NCBI GenBank assembly: GCA_046351235.1
Contig: JAXLYV010000005.1
Coordinates: 1-64,000 of the forward strand
Origin: JBBSAT01 sp046351235
GTDB taxonomy: Bacteria > Myxococcota_A > Polyangia > Polyangiales > Sandaracinaceae
Direction: 5' to 3'
Length of the DNA stretch: 64,000 bases
This document shows, piece by piece, positions 35,652 to 45,062 of this stretch. Position numbers and translations under genes: made by a program. Within the stretch, counting starts at the first letter, position 1; every line of letters begins with the position of its first letter. The notes below the pieces were generated by a model. The model was given only the letters and a program-made list of their open reading frames with translations. It was not told the DNA's origin and did not search any database.

Positions 35652-38600
35652 ATGTCGCTCTCGTTCCTTCCCTCTTCTTCCTTCCGGCGCGGGCTGACGC
35701 TCGTGGCGCTTCTGGCGACCGGGATCGCGACGGTCGCGGTGCCCGGCTGTGGCGACCCGCAGGCGCCCGTGAACCGCGTGCAGCCGTACGCGCTCGAGAA
35801 GTCGATGTTCGCGGGCGAGTGGTACATGCAGCAGACGGTCGTCGACACGCCGTACAGCGTCGGCTTCACGTTCGTCGGCGAGCAGGGCAACCTCGAGCGC
35901 ATCCGCTGGGAGATCCAGGAGGACTACCTCATCGCCCGGCGCAGCTATCAGTTCATCGCGAACAGCGAGCCGACGGGCATCAACGGCGCCGGTGACGAGA
36001 CGGGCGCGGCGATCGCGATGTACCGCATCACGTCGCACTTCGACGTGCGTCGCCAGTACAACCCGGTGACGGGTGAAGAGCTCAACGTGATCGAGGAGAA
36101 CTCGACCGACCGTCCCTGGTACGAGCGCCGCTTCATGCGCGTCGACTGGTCGACGAACCTCGTGTCCGAGACCGACCTCTTCGCGCTGCACCGGATCATC
36201 GACGGCGTGACGGCCGAGCCGGTCGCTTACTACGTCCAGGACCCGACCGACCCGAACGCGCCCCGCTTCGAGCGCGACGCCACGAACGCCGTCAACTACA
36301 TCGACATCGTCAACCAGATGTTCGTGCGCCCCGAGTCGGTGCACTTCGACGGCTTCGGCGACATCCCGGTCTGCTTCCTCTACTACCACGACCACCTCGA
36401 CTGCACGGCGTCGCAGATCTCGATCCGCAACTCGTTCCTGCGCGTCGATCCGACGGAAGAAGCCCAGTACCAGCCGATGGTCTACACGGGCGACCGGATG
36501 GAGCGCTTCGGCTACTTCAACACGCTGCGCGCCGGCTACGACGAGCAGTACGGCGTGGTCGAGGGTGCGCGCTTCCACTTCGTGAACCGTCACAACCTCT
36601 GGCAGAACAGCCACCGCACCAACGCCGACGGGACGCTCGTCGCGTGCACGTCCGACGCGGCCTGCGGCGGCGGCGGCTCGGTGTGCGATCTCGACTACGC
36701 GCGCGCGCATCGCACGCTCGACGCGAACGGCCACCTCTCCGGCGCGTGCACGATCCCCTATCGCGATCGCGAGGTGCGGCCGGTCGTCTATTACACGTCG
36801 AGCAACTTCCCCGAGGATCTGCTCCCCGACGCGGCGGCCTTCACGGCCGACTGGAACAGCGCCTTCGTCGACACGGTCGGCTCGCTCCGCGAGATCGAGT
36901 GCAACACGTACGGCGGCACCGACTGCGCCTCGCAGCGCACGCGCGCGGACGCGCAGCACATGTTCATCCTGTGCCAGAGCCCGGTGCCGGAAGGCGCCGA
37001 TCCGGCCTGCGGCCCGCCCGGCACCGAGGCGCGCCCCGGCGACCTCCGCTACTCGCTCGTCGGTTGGGTGAACGAGCCCTTCCTCGCGAGCCCGCTCGGC
37101 TACGGCCCCTCGTCGGCCGATCCGCTCACCGGTGAGATCGTGATGGGCAACGCGTTCATCTACGGCGCGGGTGTCGAGACGCTCGAGAGCTTCGCGCGCG
37201 ACATCATCCGCCTGCTCAACGGTGATGCGAGCGAGACCGACATCGAGAACGGCACCGTCGTCCAGGACTGGCTCGACCGGCAGGACGCCTCGGCCGCCGC
37301 GCACGACACGTCGGCGACGAGCTCGTCGCACGCGGTGCCGATCGATCCGGCGCATCTCGAGGAGATCACCGACGGCATGGACTTCAGCTGGGCCCGCGAC
37401 GTGCGCACCGACGCGCAGCGCGTGCCGCCGCAGACGCTGCCCCAGCTCCTCGACGCGGAGCGCTCGTCGCGCGCACGCCTCTACGAGGCCGGCGCCTTCG
37501 GCAATCCCGTCCGCACCGCGCGCACCGCGTCGCTCTACGGCTCGGAGGTCGAGCGCGCGATGCTCACGCCGGAGATGCTGATGGCGGCGGGCCTCGACCC
37601 GTCGACGCAGGTCTCGGACGAGGTGCTCGAGCGCGCCTCGCCGCTCCGCGGCATGAGCGCGAATCACCTGGCCCAGCTCCGCCAGCTGCGCGACCAGATC
37701 CAGCAGCACGGCTGCATGCTCGACGCGGAGTTCGCCGAGGACGGCGTGCTCGGCCTCGCGCGCGCGATCGTCGATGCGGCGCACGGGAGCGGCACGATCG
37801 AGTGGTACGGCGTCGAGTACCCGATCGCCGTGAACGGGACCATCGACTACGAGCTCGTCCGCACGATGCTGCGTCATCCGGTCTTCGAGGCCGTGACGGC
37901 GCACGAGGTCGGCCACACGCTCGGCCTCCGCCACAACTTCTCGGGCAGCTACGACGCGCTGAACTACCAGCCGACGTACTGGACGCTGCGTAACGACGGC
38001 AACATGGCGCCGCGCCTCTGGGATCCGGAGTCGCCTGCCGAGACCGCCGGCCGCATCCGCGAGTACCAGTACTCGACCGTCATGGACTACGGCGAGAACT
38101 TCGTCTCCACCGACGCGCAGCACATCGGCCACTACGACCGCGCGGCGATCAAGATGGGCTACGGCGACATCGTCGAGGTCTTCGCCGACGCCGCGATGCC
38201 GGACGACGTCGCGTTCTGGGCGGCGATCCAGCAGTACGGCTGGAGCATCGGCCTGCGCGAGAGCACCTTCACGACGGGCGTGCCGACGGCCTACGAGTAC
38301 ACGGACTGGCCGTCGGTGCTCGGCGGGATCGACTCGATCCAGAACCGCGCCGACGTTCCGTACACGTCGCTCGGCCAGAACGCGTACCTGCGCGCGCAGC
38401 AGATCGATCTGCCGCTCGCCGATGAGCAGGGCCGCATCGCGGTTCCGTACATGTTCTGCTCGGACGAGCAGGCGGACCTCGGCCCGGACTGCCTCCGTTA
38501 CGACGCGGGCGCCGATCCCTACGAGACGCTCCAGTCGATCGCGGACACGTACTGGAACTACTACCCGTTCACGAACTTCCGGCGTCAGCGCATCGGCTTC

Positions 38601-39605
38601 TCGCCCGAGAGCGTCGTCGAGCGCGTGCACGATCGCTGGTTCGAGAAGCTGCAGAACGGCAACTCGATCTACGCGCTCGATCGCTCGTTCTACGAGGACA
38701 CGTTCGGCTCGAGCATCCCGGCATCGTTCTGGACCGGCCAGCACGGCATGGGCGCGTGGACGGCGGCGGTCGCGACGTCGTACGGCCTGCTCACGCGCGT
38801 CGTCACTGCGCCGACGCCCGACACCTACGCGCGTCGCGTGCTCGCCGACGGGACCGAGGTCTGGTCGACGGGTGGGAACGGCGCGGGCACGCACCGCATC
38901 AACTCGTTCGACGGCCGGTACATCGACACGACGTGGAACTTCGACGACGGCTACTACTGGTTCGATCAGATCCAGCGCGTCGGCTACTTCTACGACAAGG
39001 TCGTGGCGCTCGAGGTCCTCACGGATCCGGAGACGCACTTCATCGGTCGCGACACGGACGCCGACATCCGCCGCTACCAGATCAACTTCGGCAGCACCTT
39101 CGGCCCGGCGATGACCAACTTCTTCCGCGGCACGATGGGCGAGGACTGGGCCACGATCGGCCCGCGCTTCGACGGCAGCTTCGAGGTCGTCTACCCGACG
39201 CCGGCCGACCAGGCGGCGGGTGGCCCCGGCGGCACGCCGATCGATCCGGACGTGGGCTTCTCGATCGAGCTCTACGCGACGATCCTCGGCATGGCCTACA
39301 TCCCGCAGACCTACGACCAGGACTTCCTCAACCGCTCGCGCATCTGGGTGGAAGGGGCGGCCGAGGGCGTGGTGATCGCGCCGGGCCACACCGTCATCGA
39401 CTTCGTCGACGACGTGAGCGGCCTGACCTATCACGCGGTCAGCTACCCGGACGGCGGTCGTGAGACCGGCGTGGGCGCGCAGATGCTCCTGCACGCGCAG
39501 CGCCTCCAGACGCGCGGCGGCGGTCAGCCGCTCCGCCGCTTCATCGACAACATCGACATCGTCCGCCGCATGACCGCCCTCCTCGGCGCGGGCGCGCAAC
39601 CCTGA
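35652..39605 (+). CDS. Large zinc-dependent metalloprotease lipoprotein
   Basis: A 1317-residue extracytoplasmic protein. RRGLTLVALLATGIATVAV ends in lipobox VPGC. The zinc site is HEVGHTLGLRHNFSGS, with His751, Glu752, His755 and third ligand His761, as in metzincin-like proteases; a Met-containing turn (STVMDYGEN) follows about 70 residues later. The remaining sequence is Tyr/Trp/Asp-rich, typical of the large DUF4953/DUF5117-like metalloproteases. AAGGAG at 35641-35646 fixes the ATG at 35652; an ATG at 35604 would bury the signal peptide. It stands alone, ending at a strong terminator shared with the convergent biotin carboxylase gene. Confidence 0.88.
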   Translation: MSLSFLPSSSFRRGLTLVALLATGIATVAVPGCGDPQAPVNRVQPYALEKSMFAGEWYMQQTVVDTPYSVGFTFVGEQGNLERIRWEIQEDYLIARRSYQFIANSEPTGINGAGDETGAAIAMYRITSHFDVRRQYNPVTGEELNVIEENSTDRPWYERRFMRVDWSTNLVSETDLFALHRIIDGVTAEPVAYYVQDPTDPNAPRFERDATNAVNYIDIVNQMFVRPESVHFDGFGDIPVCFLYYHDHLDCTASQISIRNSFLRVDPTEEAQYQPMVYTGDRMERFGYFNTLRAGYDEQYGVVEGARFHFVNRHNLWQNSHRTNADGTLVACTSDAACGGGGSVCDLDYARAHRTLDANGHLSGACTIPYRDREVRPVVYYTSSNFPEDLLPDAAAFTADWNSAFVDTVGSLREIECNTYGGTDCASQRTRADAQHMFILCQSPVPEGADPACGPPGTEARPGDLRYSLVGWVNEPFLASPLGYGPSSADPLTGEIVMGNAFIYGAGVETLESFARDIIRLLNGDASETDIENGTVVQDWLDRQDASAAAHDTSATSSSHAVPIDPAHLEEITDGMDFSWARDVRTDAQRVPPQTLPQLLDAERSSRARLYEAGAFGNPVRTARTASLYGSEVERAMLTPEMLMAAGLDPSTQVSDEVLERASPLRGMSANHLAQLRQLRDQIQQHGCMLDAEFAEDGVLGLARAIVDAAHGSGTIEWYGVEYPIAVNGTIDYELVRTMLRHPVFEAVTAHEVGHTLGLRHNFSGSYDALNYQPTYWTLRNDGNMAPRLWDPESPAETAGRIREYQYSTVMDYGENFVSTDAQHIGHYDRAAIKMGYGDIVEVFADAAMPDDVAFWAAIQQYGWSIGLRESTFTTGVPTAYEYTDWPSVLGGIDSIQNRADVPYTSLGQNAYLRAQQIDLPLADEQGRIAVPYMFCSDEQADLGPDCLRYDAGADPYETLQSIADTYWNYYPFTNFRRQRIGFSPESVVERVHDRWFEKLQNGNSIYALDRSFYEDTFGSSIPASFWTGQHGMGAWTAAVATSYGLLTRVVTAPTPDTYARRVLADGTEVWSTGGNGAGTHRINSFDGRYIDTTWNFDDGYYWFDQIQRVGYFYDKVVALEVLTDPETHFIGRDTDADIRRYQINFGSTFGPAMTNFFRGTMGEDWATIGPRFDGSFEVVYPTPADQAAGGPGGTPIDPDVGFSIELYATILGMAYIPQTYDQDFLNRSRIWVEGAAEGVVIAPGHTVIDFVDDVSGLTYHAVSYPDGGRETGVGAQMLLHAQRLQTRGGGQPLRRFIDNIDIVRRMTALLGAGAQP

Positions 39606-39740
39606 GCAAGGAGTGCTCGTTCCGGAGGGCGCGGACGGAAGCGGCGAAGCCGCGGACGGAAGGGCCCGCAGGAGCGAGCCGATCACCCTAGGCAAGGAGG
39701 GTCGGGACGGACCCTCCGCTGCGAGGCGGTCGTGAACGCA

Positions 39741-39771
39741 GAAAGCCCCGGCTCATCGAGCCGGGGCTTTC
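39741..39771. terminator. Bidirectional intrinsic terminator
   Basis: A perfect 13-bp stem with a 5-base CATCG loop (arms 39741-39753 and 39759-39771) flanked by A/T runs on both strands: GAAAG before and CTTTC after. It lies between two convergent genes and can serve both. A second, weaker hairpin (GGAGGGTC, arms 39696-39703 and 39710-39717) precedes it. Confidence 0.9.
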
Positions 39772-39801
39772 GTCGTTCTGGCGCTCGCGGAGCGCGGTTC
39801 T

Positions 39802-41319
39802 TCAGAGCCGCGAGAGCCCGCCGAGACGCCAGGGCGTCATCCCGATGCCACCGCCGCCCGCGCTCATCGCACGCTGCGCAGCCTCGCGCGCGGCGCGATC
39901 GTCCTCGGCGGCGCGTGCGATCACCGCGCCGATGGCCATCGCATCCGCCGCGTCGCCGGCCGCGCCCGACGTCAAGAGCACGCTCTCGTGCTTGCCGATG
40001 TAGCCGGTGTCGTAGTTCCCTGCCGCGAAATCCGGCTCGCTCATCAGGGCGAGGTGGAAGGGCAGGTTCGTGCGGATGCCGAGCGCCACGTACTCGGAGA
40101 GCGCGCGCTTCATCCGCGCGATCGCCAGCGCGCGCGTGGGCGCCCACACGCAGAGCTTGCTGACGAGCGGGTCGTAGTAGCTCGGGATCTCGCAGCCCTG
40201 GTAGGCGCACGAGTCGTCGCGCACGCCGGGGCCCGAGGGCGTCCGCAAGACCTCGATGCGGCCGGGGCTCGGCAGGAACCCCGTCGAAGGATCCTCGGCG
40301 TAGATGCGGCACTGGATTGCGTGCCCGCGCTGGTGGAGGTCGGCCTGTCCGTAGCCGAGCGGCTCGCCGTACGCGATGCGGACCTGCTCGCGCACCAGAT
40401 CGAGCCCGGTGACGAGCTCGGTCACCGGGTGCTCGACCTGCAGGCGCGTGTTCATCTCGAGGAAGTAGAACGAGCCGTCGGGCGCGAGCAGGAACTCGAC
40501 CGTGCCTGCGCTGTGGTAGCCCACGGCCTTCGCGGCCCGCACCGCGACCTCGCCCATCTTCGCGACGAGCTCGGGTGTCCGGACGGGGGAGGGCGAGGGC
40601 GTCTCTTCGACGACCTTCTGGTTGCGGCGCTGCACCGAGCAGTCGCGCTCGAAGAGGTGCACCACGTTGCCGTGCTTGTCGCCGAGCACCTGGATCTCGA
40701 CGTGGCGCGCCGAGACGATCGCCTTCTCGAGGTAGACGTAGTCGTCCGAGAACGCGTTCTTCGCCTCGCTCTTCGCGCGGTCGTAGGCCGCCCGAAGCTC
40801 GCTCGGCTGCGTCACGAAGCGCATGCCCTTGCCGCCGCCGCCGCCGGCCGCCTTGAGCATCACCGGGTAGCCGACCTTCTCGGCCGCCGCTGCGAGCGCA
40901 TCGAAGTCACCCGCGTTCGCCCCCGGCACGACCGGCACGTTCGCCGCGATCATCCGCTCGCGCGCCGAGGTCTTGTAGCCCATCGCGTCCATCGCCGAGG
41001 CATCGGGCCCGATGAACGTGATGCCCGCCTCGACACAGGCCCGCGGCAGCTCGGACTTCTCGCTCAGGAAGCCGTAGCCGGGATGGATCGCCTCGGCGCC
41101 CGTGCGCTTGCACGCGTCCATGATCTTGCTCGTGACGAGGTAGCTCTCGCGGCTGGGCGCCGGCCCGATCGGCACGGCCTCGTCGGCCATCCGCACGTGG
41201 AGCGCGTCGCGATCGGCGTCGGAGTACACGGCGACCGAGGCGATCCCCATCTCGCGGAGCGTGCGGAGGATGCGGACGGCGATCTCGCCACGGTTGGCGA
41301 CCAAGACCTTCTTGAACAT
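39802..41319 (-). CDS. Acyl-CoA carboxylase biotin carboxylase subunit
   Basis: A 505-residue ATP-grasp enzyme that carboxylates the biotin of a carrier protein. MFKKVLVANRGEIAVRILRT is the biotin-carboxylase N-terminus; AAGGGGGKGMR is the ATP-binding Gly loop; RHVEIQVLGDKHGN, FLEMNTRLQVEHPVTE and the RDCSVQRRNQKVVEE segment (catalytic Glu/Lys/Arg) are intact. The ~50 residues after ALSEYVALGIRTNLPF are an Ala-rich tail that replaces the biotinyl domain of PccA-type subunits, so biotin carrier and carboxyltransferase must be encoded elsewhere. accA/B or a pcc partner is not adjacent. The gene ends at the shared terminator. Confidence 0.93.
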   Translation of the reverse strand: MFKKVLVANRGEIAVRILRTLREMGIASVAVYSDADRDALHVRMADEAVPIGPAPSRESYLVTSKIMDACKRTGAEAIHPGYGFLSEKSELPRACVEAGITFIGPDASAMDAMGYKTSARERMIAANVPVVPGANAGDFDALAAAAEKVGYPVMLKAAGGGGGKGMRFVTQPSELRAAYDRAKSEAKNAFSDDYVYLEKAIVSARHVEIQVLGDKHGNVVHLFERDCSVQRRNQKVVEETPSPSPVRTPELVAKMGEVAVRAAKAVGYHSAGTVEFLLAPDGSFYFLEMNTRLQVEHPVTELVTGLDLVREQVRIAYGEPLGYGQADLHQRGHAIQCRIYAEDPSTGFLPSPGRIEVLRTPSGPGVRDDSCAYQGCEIPSYYDPLVSKLCVWAPTRALAIARMKRALSEYVALGIRTNLPFHLALMSEPDFAAGNYDTGYIGKHESVLLTSGAAGDAADAMAIGAVIARAAEDDRAAREAAQRAMSAGGGGIGMTPWRLGGLSRL

Positions 41320-41351
41320 CGCGCGGATGATGCGTTCCGGGGGCCGGACGA

Positions 41352-42692
41352 TCAATCGATTCCGCGCGGATCGTCCTCGGTGAGCACCCAGTCGAAGCCG
41401 AACACCGTGTCTTCTTCCGCGGCGAGATCCACGGTGGGATCCACCAGACGGCGCCGCCGGTGGCCGTTCGTCGAGACCCACGCGTCGGCGAACACGCGGA
41501 CGGGCTGCCCCTCGCGCGCGTAGCGGTCGCGCAGGTGATGCGCGTACTGGAGGATCAGATCGGGCTGGGTCGCCATCATGCGGCGCTGGAGCGGAGTGAG
41601 ATCGTCGGGCGTCGCATCGCGCTGTCGCCCGTCGGGCGTCTCGATGCGGTACGTGAGCGAGCCCTGGCGCTCCACGATCATCACGAGCCAGCCCCAGCGG
41701 AAGCCCTCCTCCGTGTAGAGGACGTTTCCGCGGTAGAGGAAATGCCGGAGCGGCATGGCCGTCTGGATCAGCAGCCAGACCGCGAGCGCGACGGTCCACG
41801 CGGGCGAGAGCGCGGCGCCTCTCGGGTCGGACGGCGCGGACGTGGCGCGACGCAGCAGGCGCACCGGCCAGTCGGGCGCGAAGAAGATCGGCGTCAGGCC
41901 GATCATCACCCACGGGAACATGCCGATGGGGAAGAGCAGCCCGGTGACCACGTGGAAGACGACGACCGCGGCGTACGCGAAGGGGCGCGCGCGTGGAAGC
42001 GAGAGCCAGATGGGGATCGTCAGGTCGAAGACCGCGCCGGCCCAGCTCATCGCGAACGCGAGCCAGGGCGCGCCCAGCCAGGGCCCGACGACCGGGAAGT
42101 CCGTCTGCGTGAGGAGCCACGTGCGGAGCGGCTCCGCGTGGAAGAGCCAGTCGGTACCGAGCTTCGCGACCCCGGCGAAGAAGTAGACGATGCCGAGCTG
42201 CGCGCGGAAGACGAAGACGGCCGCGCGCGGCACCGTCGTCGGAAGCGGGCGCCCACGGCGGCGCGCGAGCCACGCGTCGACACTCGCCACGTTCGCGGCC
42301 GGCGTGGCCGCGAGCAGGATCCCGACGAGCGTGATCGCGTAGTAGTGGTTGAGGTAGGTCGTGACGTCGAGCAGCTCGACGTAGCCGAAGAGCACGACGA
42401 ACGCGATCGACGAGACGCGATGGAACGCGCCGAGCGCCATCGCGAGCGCGGCGATCCCGAGCAGCACGAAGTGCGCGTACAGCAGCGGCGCGGGCCACGG
42501 ATGAACCCACGAGAACCCGTAGTAGGTGAAGTGGAAGGGCGGCGCGACGTAGAGCGAGTCGATCCAGCCGAGCGCGGCGAAGCGGATCGTCGCGATCAGC
42601 ATCACGAGGCCGAAGCCGATCCGCAGCGCGGCCAGCGAGTGCGCGGGCACCCGCTCGCCCAGCCACTCTCGCGCACGCTCGACCGTCGGCAC
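41352..42692 (-). CDS. HTTM-domain membrane protein (vitamin K-dependent gamma-carboxylase-like)
   Basis: A 446-residue integral membrane protein. About seven helices are predicted, with LRIGFGLVMLIATIRF, WVHPWPAPLLYAHFVLLGI, YLNHYYAITLVGILLAA and AQLGIVYFFAGVAKLGTDWL; the last two match the HTTM (horizontally transferred transmembrane) domain shared with vertebrate gamma-glutamyl carboxylase. The C-terminal ~130 residues are soluble, with EEGFRWGWLVMIVERQG. No vitamin K cofactor in bacteria is known for certain; the function of bacterial HTTM proteins is unsettled. The GTG at 42692 is 8 bp from the TonB-receptor stop, making it the third gene of that operon. Confidence 0.8.
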   Translation of the reverse strand: MPTVERAREWLGERVPAHSLAALRIGFGLVMLIATIRFAALGWIDSLYVAPPFHFTYYGFSWVHPWPAPLLYAHFVLLGIAALAMALGAFHRVSSIAFVVLFGYVELLDVTTYLNHYYAITLVGILLAATPAANVASVDAWLARRRGRPLPTTVPRAAVFVFRAQLGIVYFFAGVAKLGTDWLFHAEPLRTWLLTQTDFPVVGPWLGAPWLAFAMSWAGAVFDLTIPIWLSLPRARPFAYAAVVVFHVVTGLLFPIGMFPWVMIGLTPIFFAPDWPVRLLRRATSAPSDPRGAALSPAWTVALAVWLLIQTAMPLRHFLYRGNVLYTEEGFRWGWLVMIVERQGSLTYRIETPDGRQRDATPDDLTPLQRRMMATQPDLILQYAHHLRDRYAREGQPVRVFADAWVSTNGHRRRRLVDPTVDLAAEEDTVFGFDWVLTEDDPRGID

Positions 42693-42700
42693 GAGCGCTC

Positions 42701-45061
42701 TCAGTACTGGATCCGGATGCCGCCGAAGATCTGTCGCGTCATGCCGGGGTTGATGCCGGCGGGGGCGCGGCTCGAGACGTAGTGGGTGTCGAGCAGGTTG
42801 CGCACGTCGACGTAGAAGGTGAGGCCCCAGTCCGCGTAGGTGTAGGCCAGGCGCCCGTTCACGACGGCGCGCGCGGGGATCACGCCGGTGACGCCGTCGA
42901 GCGTGGACTCGACCGTGTTCGAAGCGTCGGCGAACTGCGAGCTCATGTAGTCGATGCTCGCCTGCGCCTCGATGCCGATGGGGTGCGCGAAGTCGATGCG
43001 CGCCGAGACGGTGTGCTCGGGCACGTAAGGGATCACGTTGCCCGAGAGCGTGCGGCCCGCCGCGTCGCGCACGTAGCCGGAGCCGAAGTGCGCGCTCGCG
43101 TACGTGTACGAGACCGTCAGCGGCAGGTGCCAGTCGAGGCCGGCCGCTGCGATCGGATCGAGCTCGAGGCGCGCCTCGACGCCGTACATGTTCTGCCGGC
43201 CGGCCGTGGAGAGGCCGCCCTGCGCCGTCGTGCTCGCTTCGGTCGGCATCAGCACCGCCGTCTCGTAGTCGATGGCGAACGCGCTCGTCTCGTAGTCGAG
43301 CCAGCTCCCGACCGTGCCGCGCGCGCCGATCTCGTAGTTCCACGAGTACTCCGCGGCGAGCTGCACGTCCCGGCCCGTGCCGAGGATCGAGTCGCGCACG
43401 CCCGGCGGCACGTAGCCGCGATGCACGCCGCCGAACACGGAGAGCTCGTCGTCGTTCGTCAGGCGCACCACGCCGCTCACGCCCGGAAGCGGCGCCACGC
43501 TCGAGCCCGCCGAGAGCGCGGGGGTGGTGAGCACGAGCCCCGACTGCGGCACGTACGAGCCGTCCGGGCCCACACCGCCGGGCTGCAGCTGCACGGTCTG
43601 CGTCGCGCTCGTGATCATCGTCTCGACGCGCAGGCCGGGCGCGATCTCGAGGTGATGGTCGAAGAACTCGAAGGTCGGGCGGAGGTAGCCCGCGACCGCG
43701 AAGACGTCGCGGACCTGCGCGTTGAGCGTCGTCCCGCTGCGCGCGTCGGGGCTCGCGCCGAGCAGATCGGTGTCGCGGCCGCGCTCGTAGTGCACGCGAA
43801 GGCCGCCGGTGATCTCGCCGCGCATCCAGCCCACGTCGTAGTGGCCGGTCACGCGTGGCTCGAGGCCGGTCACGAGGTACTCGCGAAGGCGGCCCACGTT
43901 CGTGCGCAGGAAGTACACGGCCGAGCCATCGCTCGGCGCAGTCGGCATGCTGGGGTCGTCGTAGGGCGCCACGGTGACGCCTGCACCGTTGACGATGCGC
44001 TCGACCGGCGCGCCACGCACGAACCCGCGGTTGAAGTCCTGACGCCACCAGTCGCGCGTCGTCAGGCTGAAGTACGCGGTGGTCGAGAGCGTCGTGTCCG
44101 CGCTCAGCTCGACCTGGTGCGTGATCTGCGCCGCGCCGCGGCGGATCGGGAAGCGATCGTGCTGGGCGAAGTTGTCGAGGACTCCGTTGTCGAACTGGAT
44201 CTGCGTGAGCCCCACGTTCGTGCTGGTGGAGTCCTCGTCGTAGAACTGCAGCTTGAGGCGCAGCTCGCCCGCGTCGTGCAGATCGATGGCGAAGCGCGCC
44301 ATCGTGTCGAGGCGGTTCAGATCGAGGTGCCGCGGGCCGTCGAAGTGCTGGTACATCGCGGTGACGAGCACGCCGAGGTCGCCGATCGTGTCGCCAGCGC
44401 TGGCGAAGCCGTAGCCGTAGCCGTCGGTGCCGATGCGCGCGTCGCCGATCAGGGTGAGCTCCGCGGGAGGCGCGAGCGTCACGAAGTTGAGAACGGCGCC
44501 GATCGTGCGCGGCCCGTACAGCAGCATCGCCGCGCCGTGGACGAGCTCCACGCTGCGGTAGCGCTCGACGGCGGGCGCCACGTAGAGCTCGGGATAGTCG
44601 TACGGCATCATCGCGATGGGGACACCGTCCTCCATCACGAGCACGTTGCGGCTGCGGTCCGAGTAGAGGCCGCGGAAGCCGATGTTGGGGCGCAGGCCGA
44701 TGCCCTCTTCGTCGCGCACGGTGACGCCCGGCGCGCGCCGCACCACGTCGACGACGCTCAGCGGCTGCTGGCGCCTCAGGTCTGCTTCGTCGTACGTCGT
44801 CGACGCCTGCGGCGTGCTGTCGGGATCGGGGAGGCGCTCGCCGACCACGAGCACGTCCGCCGCGACGAGATCGTCGTCGTCCGAGGTGTACGCGTCGTCG
44901 TCCTCGCTCTCGAGCGGGCCGTCCTCGTCGCCGCTCGGGACGGCCGTCGCCTCGTCCGACGTCGCGGGAGCCGACTGCGCGAGCACGGGCGTCGCCATCG
45001 CGAGCCAGAGTCCGCAGCCGATCGCGAGCCGCGTCGTGCCGACGTGACGAGCAGCGCGCAT
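42701..45061 (-). CDS. TonB-dependent outer-membrane receptor
   Basis: A 786-residue receptor. The signal peptide ends in TPVLAQSAP. An acidic stretch (PSGDEDGPLESEDDDAYTSD) precedes the plug domain (about residues 65-190; VVDVVRRAPGVTVRDEEGIG and LMEDGVPIAMMPYDYPEL-like motifs), and the remaining ~590 residues are a 22-strand beta-barrel ending in the aromatic C-terminal IFGGIRIQY. The plug wording is close to FecA/iron-citrate-type receptors. Energised by TonB, it would import a metal chelate. It starts directly after the imelysin gene (1 bp) and is followed by the HTTM gene. A classical TonB box is not obvious in the acidic segment. Confidence 0.92.
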   Translation of the reverse strand: MRAARHVGTTRLAIGCGLWLAMATPVLAQSAPATSDEATAVPSGDEDGPLESEDDDAYTSDDDDLVAADVLVVGERLPDPDSTPQASTTYDEADLRRQQPLSVVDVVRRAPGVTVRDEEGIGLRPNIGFRGLYSDRSRNVLVMEDGVPIAMMPYDYPELYVAPAVERYRSVELVHGAAMLLYGPRTIGAVLNFVTLAPPAELTLIGDARIGTDGYGYGFASAGDTIGDLGVLVTAMYQHFDGPRHLDLNRLDTMARFAIDLHDAGELRLKLQFYDEDSTSTNVGLTQIQFDNGVLDNFAQHDRFPIRRGAAQITHQVELSADTTLSTTAYFSLTTRDWWRQDFNRGFVRGAPVERIVNGAGVTVAPYDDPSMPTAPSDGSAVYFLRTNVGRLREYLVTGLEPRVTGHYDVGWMRGEITGGLRVHYERGRDTDLLGASPDARSGTTLNAQVRDVFAVAGYLRPTFEFFDHHLEIAPGLRVETMITSATQTVQLQPGGVGPDGSYVPQSGLVLTTPALSAGSSVAPLPGVSGVVRLTNDDELSVFGGVHRGYVPPGVRDSILGTGRDVQLAAEYSWNYEIGARGTVGSWLDYETSAFAIDYETAVLMPTEASTTAQGGLSTAGRQNMYGVEARLELDPIAAAGLDWHLPLTVSYTYASAHFGSGYVRDAAGRTLSGNVIPYVPEHTVSARIDFAHPIGIEAQASIDYMSSQFADASNTVESTLDGVTGVIPARAVVNGRLAYTYADWGLTFYVDVRNLLDTHYVSSRAPAGINPGMTRQIFGGIRIQY

Positions 45062-45062
45062 C

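Noticed and set aside
35580..39695. Antisense frame of ~1370 codons opposite the metalloprotease
   Set aside because: Composition is Arg/Val/Asp-biased shadow sequence; the sense strand has a signal peptide and HExxH site.
41352..42692. True vitamin K-dependent carboxylase
   Set aside because: The HTTM domain is shared, but no substrate protein or quinone cycle gene is present; only the domain name is supported.
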